In this document: positions 1 to 9,540 of the stretch, piece after piece
Position numbering within the stretch: the stretch's first letter is position 1
Layout of the letters: every line of letters begins with the position of its first letter
Assembly (NCBI RefSeq): GCF_000374045.1
Contig: NZ_KB893319.1
Span: forward strand, 97,884 to 161,883
Direction: 5' to 3'
Source of the DNA: Segetibacter koreensis DSM 18137
Lineage (GTDB): Bacteria > Bacteroidota > Bacteroidia > Chitinophagales > Chitinophagaceae
Length of the DNA: 64,000 nucleotides
Program-made: the position numbers and the translations under genes
The notes under the pieces: generated by a model
What the model saw: only the letters and a program-made list of their open reading frames with translations
Databases searched by the model: none
Told to the model about the DNA's origin: nothing

Positions 1-2
1 AT

Positions 3-422
3 TTGCTTAATGCCATCTGCATGAATGTTGCAAATCGTTATACTTCTAATATAGATAATATTGAAAACGAACGATCAACAGTTATTGATAAATTCGAAAA
101 GTTATTGAGGTTTCATGTAAAAGAAATGTTGGTAAACTACGAGGAGGTGTATGTTACAGATCATGACTGGCGAAATATGCAAGAGCCTCACTTGTCAGAA
201 TACCGGGAAATGCGCAGAAACTACAGGAAACGTTTTGCAGCCATAGTACAACGGGGTATTGATGAAAAAGAAATAAAGCCAATAGATGCGAACACAATTG
301 TAATGATATCTATAAATGCGATAGGAGCAGTGGACCAATGGCACAGAATTGTACACAAAGTCGACAGCCAGGACCTTGAAGACAATATTGTAACAATACT
401 GGTAGATGGCATCAGAAATTAA
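3..422 (+). CDS. TetR/AcrR-family regulator, C-terminal ligand-binding part (5' partial)
   Basis: The reading frame is open to the left edge of the window, so the N-terminal helix-turn-helix lies outside and only about 139 residues of the C-terminal part are present. The visible part is all-helical and resembles the TetR ligand-binding/dimerisation domain: a helix with repeated acidic and basic residues (YREMRRNYRKRF), then DANTIVMISINAIGAVDQWHR, the usual penultimate dimerisation helix, and a short last helix ending VDGIRN. Such proteins are homodimeric repressors whose ligand cannot be told from sequence. It is followed by 130 bases before the CarB half gene on the same strand. The family call rests on the helix pattern, without seeing the DNA-binding domain. 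Confidence 0.65.
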   Translation: MLNAICMNVANRYTSNIDNIENERSTVIDKFEKLLRFHVKEMLVNYEEVYVTDHDWRNMQEPHLSEYREMRRNYRKRFAAIVQRGIDEKEIKPIDANTIVMISINAIGAVDQWHRIVHKVDSQDLEDNIVTILVDGIRN

Positions 423-554
423 GTAATTTTTGTAGAGAACGTATTGATAACAACTCAAAATCCTTTTGCCGATATTGACTTTTTTGAAACCCTAACTAAA
501 AAATAACCTTATTTTTTGTCCAGTACCCTTAATTTTGCGAAATCTTTCGCCGAA

Positions 555-1748
555 ATGTTTAAAACTTTATCGTCCAACGAGTCTATTTCTTCTTCAAAGA
601 AAAAAATTATTGTATTAGGAAGCGGGCCAAATCGCATTGGCCAGGGTATTGAATTCGATTATTGCTGCGTTCATGGTTTGATGGCTATTAAAGAGTCTGG
701 TTATGAGGCGATTATGGTCAATTGCAATCCTGAAACTGTAAGTACAGATTTTGATATTGCTGATAAATTATACTTTGAGCCTGTTTACTGGGAGCACCTG
801 TGGGAAATTATTGAGCTGGAACAACCGTATGGGGTTATTGTGCAGTTAGGTGGACAAACAGCATTGAAGCTTGCAAAGAAGTTACATAAAAAAGGTGTAA
901 GAATTATTGGAACTTCTTTTGATAACATGGATATAGCTGAAGATCGTGGTCGGTTTAGTGACCTTTTAAAAGAGTTAAATATTCCTTACCCTGAGTATGG
1001 AACCGCTTACACCGCGGAAGAGGCAATTGACGTGGCTAATAAAGTTGGTTACCCGGTATTGGTAAGACCTAGCTATGTTTTAGGTGGCCAAAGAATGCGT
1101 ATTGTGATTAATGATGACGAAGTCGAAAAAGCGGTGGTAAGCCTGCTTAAACATATTCCAGATAATAAAATATTAATCGACCACTTTCTTGACCGCTGCC
1201 AGGAAGCTGAAGTAGACGCCATTTTTGATGGTGAAGACTTTCATGTGATGGGTGTAATGGAACATATTGAACCTGCAGGAATTCATAGTGGCGATAGTAA
1301 TGCGGTCTTACCTGCCTTTAATTTAACTCCACTGGTTATTACAACTATGGAGTATTACTCTGAGAAAATTGCACGGGCATTAAATATAAAAGGACTTATC
1401 AACATTCAGTTTGCCATAAAAGACAATAAGGTTTATGTAATAGAAGCTAATCCCAGAGCTTCACGTACAACACCTTTTATAGCAAAAGCATACCAGATTC
1501 CTTATCTTAATATAGCTACAAAGGTGATGTTGGATGCTGCCAAACTTAAAGATTTTACCTTTGAGAAGAAGTTAACCGGCTTCGCCATAAAGGAACCTGT
1601 TTTCAGTTTTGATAAATTCCCGGGAGTTAGTAAAGAATTAGGTCCTGAAATGAAAAGTACAGGAGAAGCAATACGCTTCATTAAAGACCTGCGCGACCCT
1701 TACTTTCGTACTTTATATAAAGAAAGAAGCATGCATTTAAGCAAGTAA
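555..1748 (+). CDS. carB: Carbamoyl-phosphate synthase large subunit, C-terminal half (carbamoyl-phosphate domain only)
   Basis: Encodes the second ATP-grasp half of CarB, which phosphorylates carbamate to carbamoyl phosphate for pyrimidine and arginine synthesis. After a short leader comes the domain start KKIIVLGSGPNRIGQGIEFD, then the PEYGTAYTAEEA linker, VLVRPSYVLGG, the metal/ATP-binding VIEANPRASRTTPF, and LGPEMKSTGEAI. The protein stops about 20 residues later, exactly where E. coli CarB would begin its roughly 140-residue MGS-like allosteric domain, so that domain is absent. The first half of CarB is a separate gene at 42799-44439. ATG at 555 is chosen because homology begins soon after; an in-frame TTG at 516 would add 13 residues, and a TAATTTTG box (530-537) resembling a Bacteroidota -7 element lies in that extension. 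Confidence 0.93.
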   Translation: MFKTLSSNESISSSKKKIIVLGSGPNRIGQGIEFDYCCVHGLMAIKESGYEAIMVNCNPETVSTDFDIADKLYFEPVYWEHLWEIIELEQPYGVIVQLGGQTALKLAKKLHKKGVRIIGTSFDNMDIAEDRGRFSDLLKELNIPYPEYGTAYTAEEAIDVANKVGYPVLVRPSYVLGGQRMRIVINDDEVEKAVVSLLKHIPDNKILIDHFLDRCQEAEVDAIFDGEDFHVMGVMEHIEPAGIHSGDSNAVLPAFNLTPLVITTMEYYSEKIARALNIKGLINIQFAIKDNKVYVIEANPRASRTTPFIAKAYQIPYLNIATKVMLDAAKLKDFTFEKKLTGFAIKEPVFSFDKFPGVSKELGPEMKSTGEAIRFIKDLRDPYFRTLYKERSMHLSK

Positions 1749-1759
1749 AAAAAGTTTAA

Positions 1760-1788
1760 CTGTGCTGCCTTGCGAAGAGGTGGCACAG
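1760..1788 (+). terminator. Stem-loop after the carB C-terminal half
   Basis: CTGTGCTGCC pairs with GGTGGCACAG (two G-T wobbles) around a 9-base loop, starting 11 bases after the carB stop. The following bases (CTTTAACAG) contain only a weak T tract, so termination would be leaky or the structure may instead lie in a transcript shared with comEC, which begins at 1801. Confidence 0.35.
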
Positions 1789-1800
1789 CTTTAACAGTTA

Positions 1801-3897
1801 ATGCTTGTAATGCCAGCCTATCAATTATATTTCTGGAAAAAAATACCTTTTGTAAGGCTAATTATTCCTTTAATAGCAGGTATACTACTTCAATTTATTT
1901 TTGCTTTTTCTCCCTTTAACCTGCTAATTACAGCAGCGTTAGCAGTCTTGATAATTTTCGTTTTTTTCCTACTTCCTTTTGCTGTAAGGTTTACTCTTAG
2001 GTGGGTGCCCGGCATTTCTATAAATCTCTTACTTATTATAATTGGCGCATTTATCATTTATAATAAGGATATCACCAGGAAGCCAGGTTGGATAGGAAAC
2101 CATACTACGGATAGTGTCTCAGTATTAGCGACTCTGCAGGAGCCATTAATTGAAAAAGCTAAAACATACAAAGCTTTAGCATCAGTTGAGGGTATTAATA
2201 GTAAGGATGGATGGAAAAACATAACGGGCAATGTGCTTATTTACTTCAGTAAAGACGGGATTAAGTCCAATTTGAAATATGGTTCGCAGGTATTGTTTTA
2301 CAAATCGCCGCAGCAAATTAAAAACTCCGGTAATCCCGGCAGCTTTAATTACAAACAGTACAATGCGTTTCAGAATATCTATCACCAGGTCTTCTTAAAA
2401 AGTTCAGAATATGTTGTAACAAACACAACCAGGGAAAATGCTTTTAATAAATGGCTGTTGAATGTGCGATTTGCAGTTATAAAAAAATTACGCCAATATA
2501 TACAAGGAGATCGCGAAGCGGCTGTTGCGGAAGCTCTTCTTATTGGCTATCGAAATGATTTGGATAAAGACCTTGTGCAGGCTTATAGCAATACCGGTGT
2601 TGTACATATCATCGCCATTTCTGGTTTGCATTTGGGTATGATTTACGGTGCCCTTATTTTTATGTTCAGGCCGTTTAAAAAGTTTTCATGTATAAAATGG
2701 TTAAAACCCATTTTTATCTTGTCTGTTCTGTGGGTTTTTACGGCACTTGCCGGCGGCGTGCCTTCCATTCTTCGCTCGGCTGTCATGTTTTCTTTTATTG
2801 TTTTAGGTGAAGCGATAGACAGGAAATCTTCTATTTATAATACACTTGCTGCCTCAGCATCTGTTATGCTATGTATTAATCCTTATTATTTATGGGATGT
2901 TGGATTTCAGCTTTCTTATGCAGCAGTTATCAGTATTGTAACATTTGCCAAACCTGTTTATAACTGGTTTTATATAAAAAATAAAATACTTGATATTTTC
3001 TGGAAACTTACTTCTGTTACTATTGCTGCGCAAATACTTACCGTGCCGATTATCTTTTATGTTTTTCACCAGTTTTCTAACCTGTTTATAATAACCAATT
3101 GCATAATAGTTCCGTTATCATCTGTTATTTTATTTGCTGAATTAGCATTGCTTACAACATCCTTTATGCCTATAGCTGCAAAGCTTATCGGCTTTATAAC
3201 AAGCAGCATGCTTGCTTTTATGAATCGATTTATTGAATGGGTTAGCAGTTTCCCATTTGCCATTTACGATGGTATTCAAAACAATCTTTTGGAAACCTTT
3301 TTATTATATGTCTTTATTATTGGCATTTGTTACTGGTTATTGTACAAGAAAAAACAATCTTTATTTATTGGTTTATCCGCAATTCTTGTTTTTGTTATTG
3401 TTGATGCTTATGAAAATTTCATTTCAAGGCAGCAGCAGAAAGTGATTGTTTATAATATACCTCAGCATAATGCAATTGATTTTATCTCGGGAAAAAAATA
3501 TGCTTTTGTGGGTGATACAACTTTATTGCATGATGAATACCTGCAAAATTTTCATTTAAAGCTATCAAGAACTCTGCACAGAATAAAACCTTTAAATAAC
3601 TTAACAGGATTATATATGAGTTATCCTTTTGTTCAATTTCAAGGTAAAAGAATATTGTTGATAGATAAACCTTTAAAATTTAAAAGCCCTTCCAAAATTT
3701 TTCTTGACGCGATAGTTGTTTCACGTAATCCACGAATTTCTATTAGTGAGCTGGCTACTGTTTTTAATTGTAGACAGTTCATTTTCGATGCTTCTAACAG
3801 TACATGGAAAATCAGTCAATGGAAAAAAGATTGTGACAGCTTACATTTGCGAAATTATTCAACACCTGACCAAGGTGCCTTTGAATTAAATTTATAA
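1801..3897 (+). CDS. ComEC/Rec2-family competence protein (DNA-uptake channel)
   Basis: A 698-residue inner-membrane protein of the ComEC family, which forms the channel that passes single-stranded DNA into the cytoplasm during natural transformation. The N-terminus has two to three membrane helices and a DUF4131-type region (about 25-210). The Competence domain follows, with the hallmark HIIAISGLHLG near residue 273 and GVPSILRSAVMF, and many membrane helices to about residue 540. The C-terminal 150 residues carry no visible HxHxDH metallo-beta-lactamase motif, so the protein is of the short form without a nuclease-like domain. It lies between carB-C and purH on the same strand. ATG 1801 gives the full family length; ATG 1810 is an alternative. 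Confidence 0.9.
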   Translation: MLVMPAYQLYFWKKIPFVRLIIPLIAGILLQFIFAFSPFNLLITAALAVLIIFVFFLLPFAVRFTLRWVPGISINLLLIIIGAFIIYNKDITRKPGWIGNHTTDSVSVLATLQEPLIEKAKTYKALASVEGINSKDGWKNITGNVLIYFSKDGIKSNLKYGSQVLFYKSPQQIKNSGNPGSFNYKQYNAFQNIYHQVFLKSSEYVVTNTTRENAFNKWLLNVRFAVIKKLRQYIQGDREAAVAEALLIGYRNDLDKDLVQAYSNTGVVHIIAISGLHLGMIYGALIFMFRPFKKFSCIKWLKPIFILSVLWVFTALAGGVPSILRSAVMFSFIVLGEAIDRKSSIYNTLAASASVMLCINPYYLWDVGFQLSYAAVISIVTFAKPVYNWFYIKNKILDIFWKLTSVTIAAQILTVPIIFYVFHQFSNLFIITNCIIVPLSSVILFAELALLTTSFMPIAAKLIGFITSSMLAFMNRFIEWVSSFPFAIYDGIQNNLLETFLLYVFIIGICYWLLYKKKQSLFIGLSAILVFVIVDAYENFISRQQQKVIVYNIPQHNAIDFISGKKYAFVGDTTLLHDEYLQNFHLKLSRTLHRIKPLNNLTGLYMSYPFVQFQGKRILLIDKPLKFKSPSKIFLDAIVVSRNPRISISELATVFNCRQFIFDASNSTWKISQWKKDCDSLHLRNYSTPDQGAFELNL

Positions 3898-4015
3898 TAA
3901 AAGGTAAAAACTGCATCAACAGAATTACTAAAGTTGAACGGAGCGTCGCAACGATGTTTAACAGGAGTTTGCTCTGCTGGTGAACAAAAAAATTTCATTA
4001 GTCAATCTGCAAATC

Positions 4016-5551
4016 ATGCAAAAGAAAATACAATCTGCACTTATTTCAGTTTTTTATAAAGAAGGTTTGGACATCATTGCCCGAAAGCTGCAAGAGCTGG
4101 GAATAACTATTTATTCTACGGGCGGTACGGAAAAATTTATTAAAGATCTCGGTATTCGGTGTGTTGCGGTTGAAAGTTTAACTACTTATCCTTCTATATT
4201 GGGAGGGCGGGTAAAGACGCTGCACCCGGCGGTATTTGGTGGAATTTTGGGTAGGCGAGACCTGGAGCAGGATGTGCAGGAAATGAAGCAATACAACATT
4301 CCCGAAATTGATCTGGTAATTGTTGACTTATACCCGTTTGAGGAAACCCTTGCATCTACAACAGATGAAAAGAAAATAATTGAGAAAATTGATATTGGCG
4401 GACCTTCTATGATACGCGCGGCAGCTAAAAACTTTAAGGACCTTGTAGTTGTTGCTGCGAAAGATGACTATGCAGCGCTGGAGAAATTGCTGGGCGAACA
4501 AAACGGTGAAACAACGATTGAGCAACGCAGGCAGTTTGCGGCAAAAGCGTTTGAAATTGTGATGAAGTACGATATCGCTATCAGTAATTATTTCAATCCT
4601 GGTAAAGCACTTTCTACCGAAGTTGCAACACAAAAAAAGTCTTTGCGGTATGGTGAAAATCCACACCAACAAGCAGTTTTTGAAGGTGATTTGGGTGAAG
4701 TCTTTACTCAATTGCATGGTAAAGAATTATCTTACAATAACCTGGTAGATGTGGGTGCTGCAATAGAATTGATTAAAGAATTTGAGGCATACCCAACAGA
4801 AGGAGAACAAGCAGATTCGGTGTTTGCCATTATAAAACATACCAATGTTTGTGGTATTGCATCACGAGCTACAGTGAAAGAAGCGTGGGACGCGGCATTG
4901 GCAGGTGACCCTGAAAGTGCATTTGGTGGTGTACTGGTTTGTAACGGTGAAATTGACAAGGCAACCGCAGAAGCTATTAATGAAATTTTCTTTGAGGTAT
5001 TGATTGCTTATGATTTTTCGCCAGAGGCATTAGAAATATTGAAAAAGAAAAAAAATAAGATCCTTTTGCAATTAACAGGCTCAGTAGAAACAAAAGAGCA
5101 GTTTAAATCTGTCGTAAACGGCGTTTTAAAACAGGATAGCGATATAGGAAATTTTATAGAATGGAATGAAGTGGGAGGCAGAGCCACTACAGCATCTGAA
5201 AGAGCAGATCTGGAATTTGCTAATATTGTATGCAAACATCTAAAAAGTAATGCGATAGCCCTTGTAAAAAATAAGCAGTTGGTTGGCAAAGGCTGCGGGC
5301 AAACAAGTCGTATTGATGCAGTGCGCCAATCAATAGAAAAGGCAAAACAATTTAAATTTGATTTAAACGGTGCTGTATTGGCTTCTGACGCATTTTTCCC
5401 GTTTAACGATAGTGTGCAGATTGCACATGCCGAAGGTATTGAAGTATTCATTCAACCTGGAGGCTCAATAAGAGATAAAGACAGTATAGATTATTGTGTG
5501 GAAAATAACCTGGCAATGGTGTTTACAGCAATGCGACATTTTAAGCATTAA
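4016..5551 (+). CDS. purH: Bifunctional AICAR formyltransferase / IMP cyclohydrolase
   Basis: Catalyses the last two steps of purine synthesis: formylation of AICAR with 10-formyl-THF and ring closure to IMP. The N-terminal MGS-like IMP cyclohydrolase domain shows STGGTEKFIKDLGI, GGRVKTLHPAVFGGIL and IDIGGPSMIRAAAKN. The C-terminal transformylase domain has LRYGENPHQQA, IKHTNVCGIA with the catalytic Lys-His pair, DPESAFGGV, and SDAFFPFNDSV and IQPGGSIRD near the end. Total 511 residues, the usual size. ATG 4016 (MQKKIQSALISVF) matches normal family N-termini; a GTG at 3980 would add 12 non-homologous residues. Confidence 0.97.
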   Translation: MQKKIQSALISVFYKEGLDIIARKLQELGITIYSTGGTEKFIKDLGIRCVAVESLTTYPSILGGRVKTLHPAVFGGILGRRDLEQDVQEMKQYNIPEIDLVIVDLYPFEETLASTTDEKKIIEKIDIGGPSMIRAAAKNFKDLVVVAAKDDYAALEKLLGEQNGETTIEQRRQFAAKAFEIVMKYDIAISNYFNPGKALSTEVATQKKSLRYGENPHQQAVFEGDLGEVFTQLHGKELSYNNLVDVGAAIELIKEFEAYPTEGEQADSVFAIIKHTNVCGIASRATVKEAWDAALAGDPESAFGGVLVCNGEIDKATAEAINEIFFEVLIAYDFSPEALEILKKKKNKILLQLTGSVETKEQFKSVVNGVLKQDSDIGNFIEWNEVGGRATTASERADLEFANIVCKHLKSNAIALVKNKQLVGKGCGQTSRIDAVRQSIEKAKQFKFDLNGAVLASDAFFPFNDSVQIAHAEGIEVFIQPGGSIRDKDSIDYCVENNLAMVFTAMRHFKH

Positions 5552-5580
5552 TTGTCTGAACCGCATTTTGAATGAACTGG

Positions 5581-5624
5581 GATTTTAAGGAAATGATGAA
5601 CTAATTGTAATTTTCCTTAAAATC
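5581..5624 (+). terminator. Inverted repeat between convergent purH and the deacetylase gene
   Basis: GATTTTAAGGAAA (5581-5593) is complementary to TTTCCTTAAAATC (5612-5624), a 13-bp AT-rich stem with an 18-base loop. The right arm overlaps the last codons of the minus-strand deacetylase gene. Placement between two convergent genes suits a terminator, but there is little GC and no clear T run. Confidence 0.4.
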
Positions 5625-6933
5625 CTTCAATTTCTTCCATTATTGTTCGATAAGCTTCTCGCCAACCTGTAAACATTTTATCAGTTCCTAAAAAGTGATT
5701 GTGCCAGATTGTTATAAATAATCCGTTTACTTCTTTTATTATTTTGTCGTAATATTTCATCTCGGCTAACGCTTCTTCAGGGCCATAATGTTGTTCGTAA
5801 TAGGAATTGGCATCCATGTAACAAAAAGGATAAATAGTTAGAGAAGTAGTTTCTTCCTTTTGTAAATCGTACCAGGAATAAGGCAGGCAGTAGGAAGCCC
5901 TGAAGCCATTAATGCTGCCGTAACCCATTGAATAATCTTCTTCAATTTCAGCATTAATTAATCTTCTGTACGTGTCAGGCAAAGTGATGCGGATATAATG
6001 TTGCCTGCTTTTGTTTGCTTTCTTACCGGTAATTTTTTCAAGTATTTTTATTTCCTCTTGTAATAATTGTGGTTTATCCCCGCTTTGCCACGAAGGATGA
6101 ATTCCTACCTCATATTTTGCTTTGTGGTGTTGAATTAAATTTTGTAATTCTTTTTTTCGGGGAAGAATGTTTTTATCATACCCTTTATTCAGCCGCGCTA
6201 ATAGAAAAAAATACAACGGCTTACACTTGTGTTCCTCATGTAACTCATCTAACCATTTGTAACTGTCAAAAGGGTCTGTTTTATTTCCTAACAAAACCTG
6301 TATCCTTTCTTGTGCTTTTGACCATTTATTATTTACCATTGACTTTAGCAAGCCCCCTGCATTTCGTTGCCAGCCTTTGTTGACAAAACTCCACGCTATA
6401 TCAATATCATAAGTAGGTAGAAAGTGAAAGATTTGAGGGGTGAGGTGCAGAGCAGGAAACTTTCTAAGTAACTCTTTTTTAAATGATTGCAACCACAGGT
6501 TTACTAAAGGAAGCTTTAAAAAATCTTCTTTGAATGCGATGCTGTTTTCGTGCGCATACCTTCCGTAGACGTCTGGTTTATAGGGCAGGTATTCTTCATA
6601 ACGAGTTATTAAATAAAAAGATGCCGCGAAAATGTCGAAAGGAAAGTCACCTTCAGGAGTTTTAAAAAAAGCTTTTGATTTGTTTGCTTCAAAACAATCT
6701 ATTTTCTGTGCTTTTATTTCTTTTTCAAACAATAAATCGACAGGCTTTATCCAGAATTCACCTTCTGAAATTTGTATATCAGAATAATTAATCTTAGCGC
6801 TTGTTGCCTCTTTAAAAAAAGTGTTATCAGTTGTAAGCTTATAATCGTTAATACCTATAGCATGTAATAAGGTAGAAAAAATATAATCTACCCGTGTTGA
6901 ATGAACTTGGGTATAAACAAGTAGCTGCATCAA
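5617..6933 (-). CDS. Polysaccharide deacetylase-like protein with N-terminal DUF7033-type domain
   Basis: A 438-residue protein of a Bacteroidota family in which about 165 N-terminal residues precede a NodB-like (CE4 fold) barrel. The N-terminal part contains FDIFAASFYLITRYEEYLP, characteristic of this family. The catalytic-type region begins at FLPTYDIDIAWSF (metal-binding Asp pair), continues with KYEVGIHPSW, where the GIHPS motif supplies His ligands, and ends with LFITIWHNHFLG (C-terminal conserved His). No signal peptide is visible, so it is probably cytoplasmic. The substrate is unknown; family members often sit near surface-glycan genes, but here neighbours are purH and a LutB-type gene. 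Confidence 0.8.
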   Translation of the reverse strand: MMQLLVYTQVHSTRVDYIFSTLLHAIGINDYKLTTDNTFFKEATSAKINYSDIQISEGEFWIKPVDLLFEKEIKAQKIDCFEANKSKAFFKTPEGDFPFDIFAASFYLITRYEEYLPYKPDVYGRYAHENSIAFKEDFLKLPLVNLWLQSFKKELLRKFPALHLTPQIFHFLPTYDIDIAWSFVNKGWQRNAGGLLKSMVNNKWSKAQERIQVLLGNKTDPFDSYKWLDELHEEHKCKPLYFFLLARLNKGYDKNILPRKKELQNLIQHHKAKYEVGIHPSWQSGDKPQLLQEEIKILEKITGKKANKSRQHYIRITLPDTYRRLINAEIEEDYSMGYGSINGFRASYCLPYSWYDLQKEETTSLTIYPFCYMDANSYYEQHYGPEEALAEMKYYDKIIKEVNGLFITIWHNHFLGTDKMFTGWREAYRTIMEEIEGF

Positions 6934-7023
6934 AAATTTTTAGAGATGCGGTTAAAATTACTAACAACGAATGAATGGGATGCTATGAAGGTATAACTAA
7001 TGGGTTTCAGCTTGACGAAAAAG

Positions 7024-8406
7024 CTATTTCCCGTTTGCATTTCTTTCTTCCCACAACTGGTTGAAGGTTTTCTCACTGAAATTAAGATTACTTCGGTGCG
7101 TTGTCCAGCTTTTAAAAATTTTATTTATAACAAAATTCTTCATTTTTCCACTGCCCATGTTCATCATCTTCCGGCTGAGGCTTGCAGCCTTCCATCCTTT
7201 CCAGGCAACTTTTTCTCCTAATGATGCCATCCCAAATTCAACTGCTTCATGGCGGTTTTCAAGCAATAATTCATGAAGGTTTATTCTTACCGGGCAAACC
7301 TCGGTACAGTTTCCGCATAATGATGAGGCGTAGCTTAAATGTTTGTACTCATCCATGTCTTTTAAATGCGGGGTAATAACACTTCCGATCGGGCCGCTGT
7401 AAGTTGTTTCATAAGCGTGCCCTCCAATGTTTTTATACACCGGGCAGGCATTGAGACATGCACCACAGCGGATGCAATACAACGCTTCTCTTGTTTTAGC
7501 ATTTTCAAGCAACTTGGTGCGCCCATTATCGAGCAATATCACATACATTTCTTCGGGACCATCAGTCTCTCCCTGCTGCTTTGGTCCGCATACAATAGTA
7601 TTATATACAGTTACCCGTTGTCCAGTACCATAAGTAGAAAGTAATGGCCAAAACAAACCAAGGTCAGCCATTGTAGGAATGACTTTTTCAATACCTACTA
7701 CTACTATATGTGTTTTCGGAAATGCACAGCTTAGTCGTCCGTTACCTTCATTTTCTGTAATAGCAATGCCACCTATGTCTGAGATAATAAAGTTTGCCCC
7801 GGTTACGCCCACTTCTGCCTGGATGAATTTTTCTCTTAGCTTCTTACGTGCAACCAATGTTACTTGTTCGGGCGTAAGATTAGAAGGTGTTCCCAGTTTT
7901 TCAGCAAAAAGTTTGGCAACATCTTCCTTGCTCTTGTGCATTGCGGGAGTTACAATATGGTAAGGGGGCTCTTCGTCTAGTTGCTGAATATATTCACCCA
8001 AATCTGTTTCTACACTTTCTATGCCCTGCTTTTCTAAAAATTTATTTAAATGAATTTCCTCGGTTACCATGCTTTTGCTCTTCACAACCGTCTTGCAGTT
8101 TTTTTCTGTACAAATTTTGCCAATTTCATCTAAAGCCTGCTCAGACGTTTCTGCCCATATTACTTTGCCTCCCCGTTTGGTAAACAGCATTTCAAATTGT
8201 TCCAGTTGTTGGTCAAGCGTTTCAATTGCCCGCCATTTTGCATTTTTTGCTCTTTCCCTTGCAACCATCAATTCAGAAAACTGCTGCTTACCAATAGGAA
8301 CTACTGCGTTGTATTTGCTTATATTAAAATTAATCTTTCGTCGGTGTTCGTAATCAGCCGCCTTAACCGTGCTTTTTGCATTAAACGATTGGGAAGTTTC
8401 GGTCAT
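7024..8406 (-). CDS. lutB: LutB-type iron-sulfur protein (lactate utilisation, LUD domain)
   Basis: A 460-residue homologue of LutB/YkgF, the iron-sulfur subunit of the LutABC L-lactate oxidase. An N-terminal LUD domain (about 70-300) contains GANFIISDIGGIAITENEGN. Two [4Fe-4S] ferredoxin motifs follow: CIRCGACLNACPVY near residue 316 and CGNCTEVCPV near 367. The C-terminus has the LutB tail (FNQLWEERNANGK). No LutA-type gene is adjacent; a LUD/LutC-like gene lies at 35637-36272, 27 kb away. It probably acts in the cytoplasm in electron transfer from a 2-hydroxyacid; the substrate L-lactate is inferred from the family. Confidence 0.9.
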   Translation of the reverse strand: MTETSQSFNAKSTVKAADYEHRRKINFNISKYNAVVPIGKQQFSELMVARERAKNAKWRAIETLDQQLEQFEMLFTKRGGKVIWAETSEQALDEIGKICTEKNCKTVVKSKSMVTEEIHLNKFLEKQGIESVETDLGEYIQQLDEEPPYHIVTPAMHKSKEDVAKLFAEKLGTPSNLTPEQVTLVARKKLREKFIQAEVGVTGANFIISDIGGIAITENEGNGRLSCAFPKTHIVVVGIEKVIPTMADLGLFWPLLSTYGTGQRVTVYNTIVCGPKQQGETDGPEEMYVILLDNGRTKLLENAKTREALYCIRCGACLNACPVYKNIGGHAYETTYSGPIGSVITPHLKDMDEYKHLSYASSLCGNCTEVCPVRINLHELLLENRHEAVEFGMASLGEKVAWKGWKAASLSRKMMNMGSGKMKNFVINKIFKSWTTHRSNLNFSEKTFNQLWEERNANGK

Positions 8407-8562
8407 AATAGTAAAGTCGTTTAGCCACTACCCTTAACAGTAATAGTTGAATGTATGATATGAATTAACTAAATTAAACAAAAGGTGAACATGAATGTAA
8501 AAATTGCCCCGAAACTATAAAATGAGGAAGGTTAGCGGTACGATATATTTAAAGGTAAATGT

Positions 8563-9297
8563 TTACTTCTCGATTGTAAGAAGAAGTTCTTTTTTATTAA
8601 TACGTTCTATTTCGTTTAAAACTGCAAGTGATAATACAAGCCATAGTAAACCCAATGAAAAACCCGCAACCACGTCACTTGCATAATGAAGCCGCAAATA
8701 TATACGACTGAGACCGATGAAGAATATAACGAATAACAATACCAAAGCAAACGAATAACGTGCTACTTTGTTTTCAACTCTTTTGGATGAGATATAAATT
8801 AAGAGGCCATAAAAAGTAAAACTCATAAGTGCATGGCCACTTGGAAAGCTAAGCCCTTTTGCCTTTTCGAGCAATGGGGCAAGTGGCCTTTCGCGATGGA
8901 AGAATTGTTTTAGCACAAGCATCAAGACTAAACTGCTTAAAGAAATGACAGGAATTTTAATAGAAAACCATCTTTTTTTAATAAGTAGAAAATATAAGAT
9001 CAGTACAATATTAGCAGGTATTAGAAAATAATGAGATCCAAGAAATGAGAAAAATTGCATTACGTCAGTGTTAACGTTATTTACATGTTTTTTTAAGAGT
9101 CGAAATACGTCTTTATCAAATTTTTGTCGTTTTTCTAAAAATACCATGTTGGTAATAAATCCGAAAGTAACAAGAGCAGTAAAAAAAGCTGCCAGCGCTG
9201 CAGCTAACTCAAGAGACAACCAACCAATTCTTCCCAAAAAGCTTTTAATACTTTTTTTTAAACGCCGGGTCATACTGCTACTTCTCCTTATAGACAT
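8563..9297 (-). CDS. PAP2-family membrane phosphatase
   Basis: A 244-residue integral membrane phosphatase of the PAP2 superfamily, acting on lipid phosphates such as phosphatidate, phosphatidylglycerol phosphate or undecaprenyl pyrophosphate. All three signature motifs are present: KQFFHRERP (motif 1), PSGHA (motif 2, catalytic His) and SRIYLRLHYASDV (motif 3, nucleophilic His). Five to six hydrophobic helices flank them, and a very basic N-terminus (RRSSSMTRRLKKSIK) fixes that end in the cytoplasm. The exact substrate cannot be told from sequence. It lies alone between lutB and a divergent lipoprotein gene. Confidence 0.92.
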   Translation of the reverse strand: MSIRRSSSMTRRLKKSIKSFLGRIGWLSLELAAALAAFFTALVTFGFITNMVFLEKRQKFDKDVFRLLKKHVNNVNTDVMQFFSFLGSHYFLIPANIVLILYFLLIKKRWFSIKIPVISLSSLVLMLVLKQFFHRERPLAPLLEKAKGLSFPSGHALMSFTFYGLLIYISSKRVENKVARYSFALVLLFVIFFIGLSRIYLRLHYASDVVAGFSLGLLWLVLSLAVLNEIERINKKELLLTIEK

Positions 9298-9540
9298 CGT
9301 ATTCCTGATGTCAATATTTAGTTTAATTACTATTATTTATTCAGATTAAATAATGATAACCATCATCGTTGCCAATTATTAATAAAAATGTGCTACCATT
9401 GTTTGGTATTCTTTAATCACCCTAAACATTCTACAACAATTATCCATCCAAACACGATTGCCATGTTTTTTTGAGCTAAAAGTGTTTAAAATTGTTTTTT
9501 GGCACGGTTGTGGTTTTTGCGCTATAAAAAAACTGTAAGT

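Noticed and set aside
555..1748. CarB halves explained by a frameshift or sequencing error
   Set aside because: The halves are 41 kb apart with many complete genes between and each ends cleanly at a domain border.
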